The notes beneath the pieces were generated by a model. The model did no database searches. It had not been told where the DNA came from and worked only from the letters and a program-made list of their open reading frames with translations. This document shows, piece by piece, positions 16,395 through 24,760 of a DNA stretch of 35,317 nt (positions are counted from its first letter, which is position 1; every line of letters begins with the position of its first letter). The stretch comes from an uncultured Eubacteriales bacterium. Lineage in GTDB: Bacteria; Bacillota; Clostridia; Oscillospirales; Oscillospiraceae. The translations under genes were made by a program, and so were the position numbers. The DNA is taken from positions 1 to 35,317 of the forward strand of contig ONQJ01000013.1 in assembly GCA_900319935.1 (NCBI GenBank), in the 5' to 3' direction.

Positions 16395-17261
16395 ATGATG
16401 GACAACGAACGCATCGAAGCCGCGGCCGCGCGCCGCGCGCGCGTCGGCAGGACGCTGACCTATCTCTTCCTCGTGATCTGGGCGCTGATCGTGCTCTTCC
16501 CCTTCTACTGGATGGTGCTCAGCTCGATCAAGAGCTACGGCGCCTACAACTCCGAATACATCCCGCAGTTTTACACGCTTTCTCCGACGCTGCGCAACTA
16601 CGTCGACGCCTTCACCACGGTGTCGCTGGGGCGGTACTTCCTCAACACGGCGATCTTCACGGTCCTCACCACGGCGCTGATGCTGATGGTGACGGTGCTC
16701 GCGGCCTTCGCCTTCTCGCGCCTGGAGTTCCGCGGCAAGGACCTCGTTTTCACGCTCTTTCTCGCGCTGATGATGATCCCGGGCGAGCTCGTGGTCATCA
16801 CGAACTTCCAGACCATCACGAACGCGGGCCTGCGCAACAGCTTTACGGGCCTCATCCTGCCCTCGGTGACCTCGGTATTCTATATCTATCTGCTAAAGGA
16901 GAACTTCGAGCAGATCCCCGACGAGCTCTACCGCGCCGCCAAGGTGGACGGCAGCACGGACTTCCGCTACCTAACGCGCGTGATGATCCCGATCTGCCGC
17001 CCGACGATCATCACCGTCACGATCCTCAAGGTGATCGAGTGCTGGAACTCCTACGTCTGGCCGCGCCTGATCACCGACGACGCGCGCTACTTCCTCGTGT
17101 CCAACGGCATCCAGGAGATCCGCGAGAACGGCTTCGGCCGCGAGAACATCCCCGCGATGATGGCGGCGGTGGTCGTGATCTCCGTGCCGCTGATCGTGCT
17201 GTTCCTGATCTTCCGCAAGAAGATCATGGCCGGCGTCTCGAGAGGGGGCACGAAGGGATGA
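16395..17261 (+). CDS. ABC importer permease, MalG/UgpE type
   Basis: A 288-residue permease with the carbohydrate ABC type architecture: an N-terminal helix (LTYLFLVIWALIVLFPFYWM), a PxxL-type periplasmic segment, and the EAA loop with YRAAKVDGSTDFRYLTRVMIP. AGGAGG (16386-16391) is only 3 nt from the first ATG, so the second ATG at 16398 may be the true start; they differ by one residue. The stop overlaps the binding protein start (ATGA at 17258). Confidence 0.92.
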   Translation: MMDNERIEAAAARRARVGRTLTYLFLVIWALIVLFPFYWMVLSSIKSYGAYNSEYIPQFYTLSPTLRNYVDAFTTVSLGRYFLNTAIFTVLTTALMLMVTVLAAFAFSRLEFRGKDLVFTLFLALMMIPGELVVITNFQTITNAGLRNSFTGLILPSVTSVFYIYLLKENFEQIPDELYRAAKVDGSTDFRYLTRVMIPICRPTIITVTILKVIECWNSYVWPRLITDDARYFLVSNGIQEIRENGFGRENIPAMMAAVVVISVPLIVLFLIFRKKIMAGVSRGGTKG

Positions 17262-18853
17262 AAAACGCAAAACGCCTGCTGGCCGCGCTGCTCTGCGCGC
17301 TGTGCCTGCTGCCGCTCGCGGGCTGCCACGGCTCGCGCGGGAACGACCCCTTCGTGATGCCCGGGAGCTTCGATACCTCCCGCGACTACGAGATCAGCTT
17401 CTGGGCCAAGAACGACACCAACAAGACCCAGACCGAGATCTACCAGAAGGCGATCGACGATTTTGAGGCGCTCTATCCGAACGTGCACGTCACGGTGCGC
17501 TTCTATACCGACTACGGCAAGATCTACAACGACGTCATCACCAACATCCCCACCGGCACCACGCCCAACGTCTGCATCACCTATCCCGACCATATCGCCA
17601 CCTATCTCACCGCGCCGAACTGCGTCGTGCCGCTCGACGAGGCGATGGACGACGCGCGCTACGGTCTCGGCGGGGAAGAGCTGCGCTTTGACTCGCCTTC
17701 GCGGCAGGAGATCGTGCCGCAGTTCCTCTCGGAGTGCGCGATCGGCGGCACGACCTACGCGCTGCCTTTCATGCGCTCGACCGAGGCCTGCTACGTCAAC
17801 AAAACGATGCTTGAAAAGCTCGGCTACGAGCTGCCGGAGGTCCTGACCTGGGACTTCGTCTGGGAGGCCTCCGAGGCCGCCATGGCCAAAGACGCGGACG
17901 GAAACTACCTCGCGAACGGACAGAAGGTGCTCATCCCCTTCATCTACAAGTCCACGGACAACATGATGATCCAGATGCTGCGCCAGCTGGACGCGCCCTA
18001 CTCGAACGACGCGGGCGACATCCTGATCTTCAACGACTCCACGCGCGCGATCCTGCGCACGGTGGCCGAGCACGCGAAGACGAGGGCCTTTTCGACCTTC
18101 AAGATCTCCAGCTACCCGGCCAACTTCCTTAACGCCGGACAGTGCCTCTTCGCGATCGACTCCACCGCCGGCGCGACCTGGATCGGCAGCGAGGCCCCGC
18201 TGCTGGACATCAGCGCGGACAAGGTCGTGTCCTTTGAAACGGCCGTGCGCGCGGTCCCGCAGTTCGACCCGGCGCATCCGCGGATGATCTCCCAGGGCCC
18301 CTCGGTCTGCGTCTTCAACAAGAGCGACCCGCAGGAGGTGCTGGCCGCCTGGCTCTTCACGCAGTATCTGCTGACGAACGAGGTGCAGATTGCCTACGCC
18401 GGGACGGAGGGCTATCTCCCCGTCACGACCAAGGCGCACGGGAGCGCGGAATATCAGGACTATCTTGCCCGCGCGGGCGAGGACAAGGCGCACTACGCCG
18501 TCAAGATCGAGGCCTCGAAGCTGCTGCTGGAGAACACCGCGAACACCTTCACCACGCCGGTGTTCAACGGCTCGACCTCGCTGCGCAACGCGGCGGGCCA
18601 GCTCATCGAGGAGACCGCCAAGACCGTCCGCCGCGGCGAGACGGCCGACGAGGCCTACTTCACCAGGCTCTTCGACAGCGTCAATTCGCTCTACCGCCTC
18701 GACCAGCGCAGCATCGTCTCCTCCGAGCGGAGCGAGCTCGGCCCGCTGCCCGGCGAGGCGCGGGCGCTGCTCGTGACGCTGGGACTCGTCTGGCTCGGCA
18801 TCGCCGTTTACGTCGGGCGCGACCTGTTAAAAGAAAAACGAAAAAAGCGCTGA
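17258..18853 (+). CDS. ABC importer solute-binding lipoprotein (family 1) with C-terminal membrane helix
   Basis: A 531-residue extracellular binding protein. The signal peptide ends in a lipobox (LLPLAGC), so it is lipid-anchored. The mature part has the family 1 features: YEISFWAKNDTNKTQTEIY, then DFEALYPNVHVTV, and VCITYPDHIATYL. Near the end, after the usual C-terminal lobe, it carries a hydrophobic segment (ALLVTLGLVWLGIAVYV, about residues 507-524) followed by KEKRKKR, a second membrane anchor not expected in a standard binding protein. Start overlaps the permease stop. The ligand is unknown; sugar, sugar alcohol or glycerophosphate are options. Confidence 0.9.
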   Translation: MKNAKRLLAALLCALCLLPLAGCHGSRGNDPFVMPGSFDTSRDYEISFWAKNDTNKTQTEIYQKAIDDFEALYPNVHVTVRFYTDYGKIYNDVITNIPTGTTPNVCITYPDHIATYLTAPNCVVPLDEAMDDARYGLGGEELRFDSPSRQEIVPQFLSECAIGGTTYALPFMRSTEACYVNKTMLEKLGYELPEVLTWDFVWEASEAAMAKDADGNYLANGQKVLIPFIYKSTDNMMIQMLRQLDAPYSNDAGDILIFNDSTRAILRTVAEHAKTRAFSTFKISSYPANFLNAGQCLFAIDSTAGATWIGSEAPLLDISADKVVSFETAVRAVPQFDPAHPRMISQGPSVCVFNKSDPQEVLAAWLFTQYLLTNEVQIAYAGTEGYLPVTTKAHGSAEYQDYLARAGEDKAHYAVKIEASKLLLENTANTFTTPVFNGSTSLRNAAGQLIEETAKTVRRGETADEAYFTRLFDSVNSLYRLDQRSIVSSERSELGPLPGEARALLVTLGLVWLGIAVYVGRDLLKEKRKKR

Positions 18854-18882
18854 TTTGCGCGTCTTCGCGCCGCTCCGCTTCC

Positions 18883-18910
18883 TTGACTTTTTCAGGGGCG
18901 ATGCTATAAT
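18883..18910 (+). promoter_or_regulatory. Promoter of the OB-fold lipoprotein gene
   Basis: TTGACT (18883-18888), 16-nt spacer, TATAAT (18905-18910). A small hairpin GCCC-GCAA-GGGC (18926-18937) falls in the resulting leader, and the start codon is at 18969 after an AGAGGAG site. Confidence 0.85.
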
Positions 18911-18968
18911 TATCCTGTAAGCGAAGCCCGCAAGGGCAGCGACAAAATGATTAAAAGAGGAGAATGAC

Positions 18969-19694
18969 ATGAAAAAGTTTCTTGCACTGCTTCTCGCCGT
19001 TGTGATGGTGCTCAGCCTCGCCGCCTGCGGCAAGGCCGCCCAGAAGGACATCTTCGCCAAGGGCGAGGGCGTCATGACCCACGAGCAGTTCCTCGCCGCG
19101 GAGGAAGGCAGCCGCGTCACGGTCGAGGCCTTCGTCCAGGGCAACCAGAGCTGGTGGGACGGCAAGATCACCGTCTACGCGCAGGACAAGGACGGCGGCT
19201 ATTTCTTCTATGACATGGCCTGCTCTGAGGCCGACGCCGCCAAGCTCGTCCCCGGCACGAAGATCAAGGTCACCGGCGACAAGGCCGTCTGGGCCGGCCA
19301 GATCGAGATCATGGACGCGACCTTCGAGTTCGAGGAAGGCAGCTGGGTCGCCGAGCCTCTCGATATCGGCAAGCTCCTCGGCACGCCCGAGCTGGAGAAG
19401 CACATGACCGAGGTCATTTCCGTCTCCGGCGCGACGGTCGCCGACAAGGGCAACGGCGCCGCGTTCTTCTACAACTGGGACGGCTCCGGAGCCGACGGCG
19501 ACGATCTCTACTTCGATATCGAGATCAACGGCGGCACCTACACCTTCGTCGTCCGCCGCTACCTCACCGCCCCCGGCAGCGAGGTCTACGAGGCGGTCAA
19601 GAACCTGCAGGTCGGCCAGACCGTCGACATCACGGGCTTCCTCTACTGGTACGAGGGACCGCAGCCCCACATCAGCTCCATCACCGTCAAGTAA
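18969..19694 (+). CDS. Lipoprotein with two OB-like domains
   Basis: This 241-residue protein has a signal peptide with lipobox (VLSLAAC). The mature part has two segments of similar style: residues about 45-120 (GSRVTVEAFVQGNQSWWDG... LVPGTKIKVTGDKAVWAGQ) and about 140-241 (EVISVSGATVADKGNG... LQVGQTVDITGFLYWYEGP). Both end with the V.G..(I/V).(V/I)TG.......... pattern of OB-fold (nucleic acid or ligand-binding barrel) strands. The function is unknown; it is probably a surface-exposed binding protein. It is flanked by its own promoter and a strong terminator, so it is monocistronic. Confidence 0.8.
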   Translation: MKKFLALLLAVVMVLSLAACGKAAQKDIFAKGEGVMTHEQFLAAEEGSRVTVEAFVQGNQSWWDGKITVYAQDKDGGYFFYDMACSEADAAKLVPGTKIKVTGDKAVWAGQIEIMDATFEFEEGSWVAEPLDIGKLLGTPELEKHMTEVISVSGATVADKGNGAAFFYNWDGSGADGDDLYFDIEINGGTYTFVVRRYLTAPGSEVYEAVKNLQVGQTVDITGFLYWYEGPQPHISSITVK

Positions 19695-19706
19695 GAAAAC
19701 CGGACT

Positions 19707-19743
19707 TATACGCCGCAGGCTTTTGCCTGCGGCGTATATTTTT
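19707..19743 (+). terminator. Intrinsic terminator after the OB lipoprotein
   Basis: TATACGCCGCAGGC (19707-19720), loop TTTT, and the perfect complement GCCTGCGGCGTATA (19725-19738) followed by TTTTT. A textbook strong terminator that isolates mazF from the upstream gene. Confidence 0.95.
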
Positions 19744-19821
19744 CCTCCGCGGCGGAGAGAATAGGTCTTGTCCGGTACATACATTAGAGTGGGCGAACTA
19801 TTTTCCCCGGAGTGAAACAGC

Positions 19822-20169
19822 ATGAGCATCGTCAAACGCGGAGAGATCTATTACGCCGATCTCAGCCCGGTGGTCGGCAGCGAGCAGGGCGGCATGCGCC
19901 CGGTGCTGATCGTGCAGAACGACACCGGCAACCGCCACAGCCCCACGGTCATCGCCGCGGCCATCACCAGCCGCCTCGACAAGGCGAAGCTCCCGACGCA
20001 CATCGCGCTCGCGGAAGGCAGCGCCGGTCTCAACCGGGACAGCATCATCCTGCTCGAGCAGATCCGCACCCTGGATAAGACCCGCCTGCGCGAGCGCATG
20101 GGCCGCGTCGACGAGTCCACGATGAACGCCGTCGACGCCGCCCTCGCCGTCAGCTTCGGCCTGAACTGA
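19822..20169 (+). CDS. MazF/EndoA (NdoA)-type mRNA interferase toxin
   Basis: A 115-residue protein very close in pattern to Bacillus Endo[22 protein letters not shown], then [19 protein letters not shown] and [16 protein letters not shown]. The catalytic Arg (R26) and Thr (T49) equivalents are present, so it is likely an active sequence-specific RNase. No antitoxin gene of MazE/NdoAI type lies upstream; the previous gene ends in a terminator and the gap of 78 nt has no reading frame. The next gene encodes a larger, basic unknown protein. GGAG at 19809-19812 sets the start. Confidence 0.93.
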   Translation: MSIVKRGEIYYADLSPVVGSEQGGMRPVLIVQNDTGNRHSPTVIAAAITSRLDKAKLPTHIALAEGSAGLNRDSIILLEQIRTLDKTRLRERMGRVDESTMNAVDAALAVSFGLN

Positions 20170-20184
20170 ATGAACGAATAAAAG

Positions 20185-20222
20185 AACGCCTCTCTCCATA
20201 CGATGGGGGGAGGTGTTATTTT
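20185..20222 (+). terminator. Hairpin after mazF containing the next gene's ribosome binding site
   Basis: AACGCCTCTCTCC (20185-20197) pairs along its whole length with GGGGGGAGGTGTT (20205-20217), using three G-T pairs, with a 7-nt loop; ATTTTA follows. It looks like a terminator for mazF, but the 3' arm is also the GGAGG site (20209-20213) of the gene starting at 20223. It may thus be a terminator, or a translational switch. Confidence 0.65.
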
Positions 20223-20663
20223 ATGCAGTACCCGATCATCCACGACGGCAGGCGCATCGGCGTGCTCGAGACGCGTCGCGAGGGGGCCTATACGCGCTTC
20301 GAGGCGCGCTGCGCTTTTCTCCCCGGCGTCCGTCGGCTTTTCCTTTACGGCGGCGGGCGGAGCGCGCCCCTGGGGATACCGCAGCCGGAGGGCGGCGCGC
20401 TCGTGCTGCGCCGCCGTTTCTCCCGCGCGGCGATGCGCGCCTTCCCCGCGCCGATCGAGTACGCCGGCTTCGAGGAAAAAACGCAGACCGCGGCGCCGCC
20501 GGAGGCCCTGCGCGCGGAGAAAAAGACGGCGGACGCAGAGCCCTTTTATCTCACCGAAGAGGGCGTGCGCTATCTCGCGCTGCCCTGCGCGCTGCGCCGC
20601 GCCGCGCCCGGCGCGCGCGTGCGCGAGCTCGACGGCAGGCGCTGGCTGCTATTTCGCTGTTGA
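20223..20663 (+). CDS. Unknown 146-residue basic protein
   Basis: I do not recognise this family. The protein is soluble-looking, with no signal peptide or membrane segment, and rich in Arg and Ala. It begins MQYPIIHDGRRIGVLETRRE, has a central VRRLFLYGGGRSAPLGIP, and ends LDGRRWLLFRC. The predicted pattern is mostly beta strand, with a charged linker around residues 90-115. Strong GGAGG 9 nt upstream supports translation, though it sits in a hairpin. GC content is very high, so several alternative frames are open here; this one is preferred for its start site and amino acid make-up. Confidence 0.65.
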   Translation: MQYPIIHDGRRIGVLETRREGAYTRFEARCAFLPGVRRLFLYGGGRSAPLGIPQPEGGALVLRRRFSRAAMRAFPAPIEYAGFEEKTQTAAPPEALRAEKKTADAEPFYLTEEGVRYLALPCALRRAAPGARVRELDGRRWLLFRC

Positions 20664-20688
20664 GAAACGCGGCGGCCTGCGTTATAAT
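20660..20688 (+). promoter_or_regulatory. Promoter of the pyrimidine-nucleoside phosphorylase gene
   Basis: TTGAGA (20660-20665), 17-nt spacer, TATAAT (20683-20688). The -35 box overlaps the stop codon of the preceding gene. The start codon lies 32 nt after the -10 box. Confidence 0.8.
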
Positions 20689-20720
20689 GATCCTATCATA
20701 CAAAGAAACGGGGCGATGAT

Positions 20721-22028
20721 ATGCGCATGACCGACCTGATCGCGAAAAAGCGCGACGGCGAGCGTCTGACGACGGAGGAGATCTCGGAGATGATCCGCCT
20801 CTACACGGCGGGCGAGATCCCCGACTATCAGATGAGCGCGATGTGCATGGCGATCCTCTTCCGCGGCATGGACGACGAAGAGATCCTCGATCTGACGATG
20901 AGCATGATGCGCTCGGGCGAGACGCTCGACCTCTCGCCGATCCGCGGCGTCAAGGCGGACAAGCACTCCACCGGCGGCGTCGGCGACAAGACCAGTCTCG
21001 TGCTCTGCCCGATGGTGGCCTCCTGCGGCGTGAAGATCGCCAAGATGTCCGGCCGCGGCCTGGGGCACACCGGCGGCACGATCGACAAGCTCGAGAGCTT
21101 CCCGGGCTTCGTCACGGGCATTTCCGAGCAGCGCTTCTTCGACAACGTCAACCGCATCGGCATCGCGCTCGCCGGCCAGACGGCGGAGGTCTGCCCCGCG
21201 GACAAGAAGCTCTACGCCCTGCGCGACGTCACCGGCACCGTGCCGAGCATCCCGCTGATCGTCAGCTCCATCATGTCCAAAAAGCTGGCCGCCGGCGCGG
21301 ACGTCATCGTGCTCGACGTCAAGTGCGGCTCCGGCGCCTTTATGAAAACGCCCGAGCAGGCGCGCGAGCTGGCCGAGGGTCTCACGCGCGTGGGCAATCT
21401 CGCGGGACGCAGATGCGCCGCCGTCATCACCGACATGGACGAGCCGCTCGGCTTCGCCGTCGGCAACGCGCTCGAGGTCAAGGAGGCCGTCGACGTGCTC
21501 GCGGGCCGCACCGAGGCGGGCGAGCTCAAGGAGCTCTGCCTCACGCTCGGCGCGAACATCCTGACGCTCGCGGGCCTGGCCGAAGACGAGGCCGACGCGC
21601 GCGCAAAGCTCGAAAAGACCATCGAGGACGGCAGCGCCTTAAAGAAACTCGCAGAGATGGTCGAGGCGCAGTACGGCGATCCGCGGGCGGTCTACGACCT
21701 CTCGCTGCTGCCGGACGCGCCCGTCAAGCGGGAGGTCCCCTCCCCGCGCGCGGGCTATGTGGCGCACATCGAGGCCGAGGACGTGGGTCTCGTCTCGATG
21801 CACCTCGGCGGCGGGCGCGCCACCAAGGAGAGCGCGATCGACCTCTCGGTCGGCGTCGTGCTGCACAAGAAGGTCGGCGACCGCGTGGAGAAAGGCGAGA
21901 GCCTGGCCACGATCCACGCCCCGGACGAGGCAAAGGCCGCCGAGGCCGCGGAGCTGCTGCGAAAGTGCTATACCTTCTCCGACGAGCCCGTGGAGAAAGC
22001 GCCCTTCATCAAAGGCGTCGTCCATTGA
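20721..22028 (+). CDS. pdp: Pyrimidine-nucleoside phosphorylase
   Basis: A 435-residue enzyme of the thymidine/pyrimidine-nucleoside phosphorylase family, which splits uridine and thymidine with phosphate into base plus (deoxy)ribose-1-phosphate. Family motifs include MRMTDLIAKKRDGERLTTEE at the start, KADKHSTGGVGDKTSL (phosphate site) and MSGRGLGHTGGTIDKLESF (signature). The C-terminal domain is a barrel-sandwich domain (SVGVVLHKKVGDRVEKGESL). The ribosome binding site is weak. Flanked by its own promoter and a bidirectional terminator, so it is transcribed alone. Confidence 0.95.
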   Translation: MRMTDLIAKKRDGERLTTEEISEMIRLYTAGEIPDYQMSAMCMAILFRGMDDEEILDLTMSMMRSGETLDLSPIRGVKADKHSTGGVGDKTSLVLCPMVASCGVKIAKMSGRGLGHTGGTIDKLESFPGFVTGISEQRFFDNVNRIGIALAGQTAEVCPADKKLYALRDVTGTVPSIPLIVSSIMSKKLAAGADVIVLDVKCGSGAFMKTPEQARELAEGLTRVGNLAGRRCAAVITDMDEPLGFAVGNALEVKEAVDVLAGRTEAGELKELCLTLGANILTLAGLAEDEADARAKLEKTIEDGSALKKLAEMVEAQYGDPRAVYDLSLLPDAPVKREVPSPRAGYVAHIEAEDVGLVSMHLGGGRATKESAIDLSVGVVLHKKVGDRVEKGESLATIHAPDEAKAAEAAELLRKCYTFSDEPVEKAPFIKGVVH

Positions 22029-22040
22029 TCCCGAAACAGA

Positions 22041-22082
22041 AGAACAGCCCCCGACCGCAGGGTCGGGGGCTGTTCTGCTTTT
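22041..22082. terminator. Terminator between convergent pdp and pullulanase genes
   Basis: AGAACAGCCCCCGACC (22041-22056), loop GCAG, perfect complement to 22076, then GCTTTTG. The 16-bp stem lies between two genes that end facing each other and could serve both; the T-run is better on the plus strand. Confidence 0.9.
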
Positions 22083-22085
22083 GTC

Positions 22086-24737
22086 TTAGGATCGCTTTGC
22101 GATCAGCGCGCTGCGGCCCTCCACGGCCGTCTCGCCGCTGAGCTCGCCCCGCGCGCCGAGCAGCGCCGTCCAGCTCCCGTCGGGAAGCGTGACGGACGCG
22201 GACTCCGCGTTCGGATTGAGGAAGGCGCAGGCGACGAGCTCTCCGTCCTGCGTCCAACGCACCGCGATCACGTTGTCCGCAATCGCCTCGGCCTCGACCT
22301 CCGCCTCCGTGAAAAAGGCGTTGGAGCGCCGCAGGGCGATCAGCTCGCGGTAGAAGCGGCTCATGTCGTACGCCGCGCCGCCGGGGACGAGGGAATCCCA
22401 GTCAAGGTTGTTCACCGCGTCGGAGGCGTTGTAGCTGTTGCCGTTGCCGCCCTTCGTGCGCAGCATCTCTTCGCCCGCGAGGAAGAAAGGCGTGCCGCGC
22501 GAGAGCATCACGACCGACGCGCCGAGACGATGCATCGCCAGCAGCTCCTCCTCCGAGGCGTCGGGGCAGCTCGCCCGCAGCTTGTCCCACAGCGTGAGAT
22601 TGTCGTGGCAGGACATGTAGTTTACCGCCATCGCGTCGTCGACCCACCAGTTCACGGCGCTTTGCTTCTGCGCGCCGCAGACGCCGAAGATCACCCTGGC
22701 CGCGGTCGTCTTGCCGGCCTTGCCGTTGATCCAGCCCGCGTCCTTCGGATCGAACACGCTGCCCTTGAGCCCGTCGCGGATCACGTCGTTGAACACGGCG
22801 ACAGCGCCGATCCCGCCGTTCGTTGCCCCGATCGCGCGGATGTTGGCCTGATCGGCGCGCAGATTGTCGCGCAGCGGGCTCTCGCCGCCCGTCCAGCCCT
22901 CGCCGTAGATCAGGATCTGCGGGTCGATCGCGTGCAGGGCCGATTCGATCTGCCGCATGGTCTCGAGATCGTGCAGGGCCATGAGGTCGAAGCGGAAGCC
23001 GTCGAGCTGGTATTCCTTCGCCCAGTAGCAGACCGAGTCGACCATGTACTTGCGGAACATCGCGCGCTCCGAGGCCGTCTCGTTGCCGCAGCCGCTGCCG
23101 TTCGAGGGGCTGCCGTCGTATGTGAAGCGGTAGTAATAATAGGGGACGATGCGGTTGAGATTGGAATCGAGACTGTAGGTGTGGTTGTACACCACGTCCA
23201 TCACCACGCCGATCCCGGCCTCGTGCAGGCTCTGCACCATCTGCTTGAACTCGTTCACGCGCACCGCGCCGTCATAGGGGTCGGTGGCGTAGCTGCCCTC
23301 GGGGACGTTGTAGTTCTTCGGGTCGTAGCCCCAGTTGAACTGCGGCGCGTCCGAGCTCTCGTCCACGGTGGCGTAGTCGTAGACCGGCTGGAGGTGGACG
23401 TGCGTGATCCCGAGATCCTTCAGGTAGTCCAGGCCGACCGGCTCGCCCGCGGCGTTCGTAAGGCCCGTCTCGGTGAAGGCGAGGTACTTGCCGGGATAGC
23501 GCGCGCCGGCGATCGTGTTGGAGAAGTCGCGCACGTGCACCTCCCAGATCACGGCGTCGGAGTAGGAGCGCAGTTCGCCCTTGAGCTTCGCGGCGCGGAA
23601 GCCCTTCGGATCGGTCGCGCCGAGGTCGATCACCATGCCGCGCTCGCCGTTCACGCCGGCCGAACGGGCGTAGGGATCCACGGCCTCCCGCGTGCCGAGG
23701 CAGGTCGTGACGGCGTAGGTGTAATAGGTCCCGTGCCCGCAGGGATAAACGGCGGACCACACGCCCTTTTCGCCCTTTTCCATCGCGAGCTCGGCAAAGG
23801 GCTCGCCGCCCTCGCCCGCTTCGAACAGCCGCAGCGCGACCGCGCTCGCCGTCGGGGCCCAGAGCTTGAATTCCGTCTCGCCGCCGCGGATCGTCGCGCC
23901 GAGGTCGTCGCCGTCATAGACGTACTGCGCGATGAATTCCTCGCTGTCGAAAACGTCCGTCGGCACGGCGGGGACGCTGCCGTAGCCCGCGATCTCCACG
24001 GTATAGCTGCGGGCGAGGTCGAGCGGCTCGGCGAGCGTGATCGTCCCGAGCACGACCTCGTTGCCGAGGCTGCTCAGGCCCTCAAGCGGGAGAGCCCGGT
24101 CGCCGTCAAGCACGCGGATCTCGTCGAGAGAGGAGATGCGCGCCGCGGGGGATATGATATAGCGGATCTCCGTCGGGGAGAGGATGCCCGCCATTTTGAA
24201 CACGCGGATGGGATCCAAAGTCAAGCCACCGTCCTTGCTGGTATACTGCATCTGCTCGCCGCTGACGAGATAGATCTCGGTGCTCTCGCCCGTGAGAGCG
24301 GCGAGGCGGTCTCCGTCGAAGTCCTTCGTCGCGCTGCCCCAGGAGCTCCCGCCGGGCTCGGAGCAGTCGCGCCGGACGATGAAGCCGACCTCCTCGATCT
24401 CCTCCGGCACGTTCAGGACCACCTTGCCGCCGTAGGCGCAGGGGTGGAAGAGCTCGCCGTGGCCCTCCTTTCCGGGGTACCAGACCCAGACGTCGCAGTT
24501 TTCATAGCTCTCGTCCGGACTCTTCCAGTAGAGCGTCAGCTGACGGCAGCCGGCCTCGGGCGGGAGCGTGTATTCCTCCTCCGCCGCGGCGGGACTCCCG
24601 CGCGTTTCCGCTTCGGCGGCCGTCTCCGCGGCCGGAGCCCCCTCCGCCGCGGGAGCGGCCGGGGCGCCGCAGCCCGCGAGCAGCGCGAGCAGCAGCAGCG
24701 CCGCGAGCATGAGGGCGAGTATCCTGTTCGCTTTCAT
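22086..24737 (-). CDS. Type I pullulanase, cell-surface lipoprotein (GH13)
   Basis: An 883-residue debranching enzyme that hydrolyses alpha-1,6 links in pullulan and starch or glycogen limit dextrins. The signal peptide ends in a lipobox (LLALLAGC, C23), followed by an Ala/Glu-rich linker. Residues about 60-165 resemble the pullulanase-associated starch-binding domain (CBM41), and about 270-350 a CBM48 domain. The pullulanase type I motif is FNWGYDP (467-473). Catalytic residues fit: nucleophile D584 (FRFDLM), acid/base E613 (YGEGW), and transition-state D712 (SCHDN). Being membrane-anchored, it would act outside the cell. AGAGGTGATC precedes the start. Confidence 0.95.
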   Translation of the reverse strand: MKANRILALMLAALLLLALLAGCGAPAAPAAEGAPAAETAAEAETRGSPAAAEEEYTLPPEAGCRQLTLYWKSPDESYENCDVWVWYPGKEGHGELFHPCAYGGKVVLNVPEEIEEVGFIVRRDCSEPGGSSWGSATKDFDGDRLAALTGESTEIYLVSGEQMQYTSKDGGLTLDPIRVFKMAGILSPTEIRYIISPAARISSLDEIRVLDGDRALPLEGLSSLGNEVVLGTITLAEPLDLARSYTVEIAGYGSVPAVPTDVFDSEEFIAQYVYDGDDLGATIRGGETEFKLWAPTASAVALRLFEAGEGGEPFAELAMEKGEKGVWSAVYPCGHGTYYTYAVTTCLGTREAVDPYARSAGVNGERGMVIDLGATDPKGFRAAKLKGELRSYSDAVIWEVHVRDFSNTIAGARYPGKYLAFTETGLTNAAGEPVGLDYLKDLGITHVHLQPVYDYATVDESSDAPQFNWGYDPKNYNVPEGSYATDPYDGAVRVNEFKQMVQSLHEAGIGVVMDVVYNHTYSLDSNLNRIVPYYYYRFTYDGSPSNGSGCGNETASERAMFRKYMVDSVCYWAKEYQLDGFRFDLMALHDLETMRQIESALHAIDPQILIYGEGWTGGESPLRDNLRADQANIRAIGATNGGIGAVAVFNDVIRDGLKGSVFDPKDAGWINGKAGKTTAARVIFGVCGAQKQSAVNWWVDDAMAVNYMSCHDNLTLWDKLRASCPDASEEELLAMHRLGASVVMLSRGTPFFLAGEEMLRTKGGNGNSYNASDAVNNLDWDSLVPGGAAYDMSRFYRELIALRRSNAFFTEAEVEAEAIADNVIAVRWTQDGELVACAFLNPNAESASVTLPDGSWTALLGARGELSGETAVEGRSALIAKRS

Positions 24738-24760
24738 GGCAGATCACCTCTTTTATAAAT

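Noticed and set aside
22530-24758. A 742-codon open frame on the plus strand opposite the pullulanase.
   Set aside because: It is antisense to a clear GH13 enzyme; codon use and composition are those of a shadow frame.
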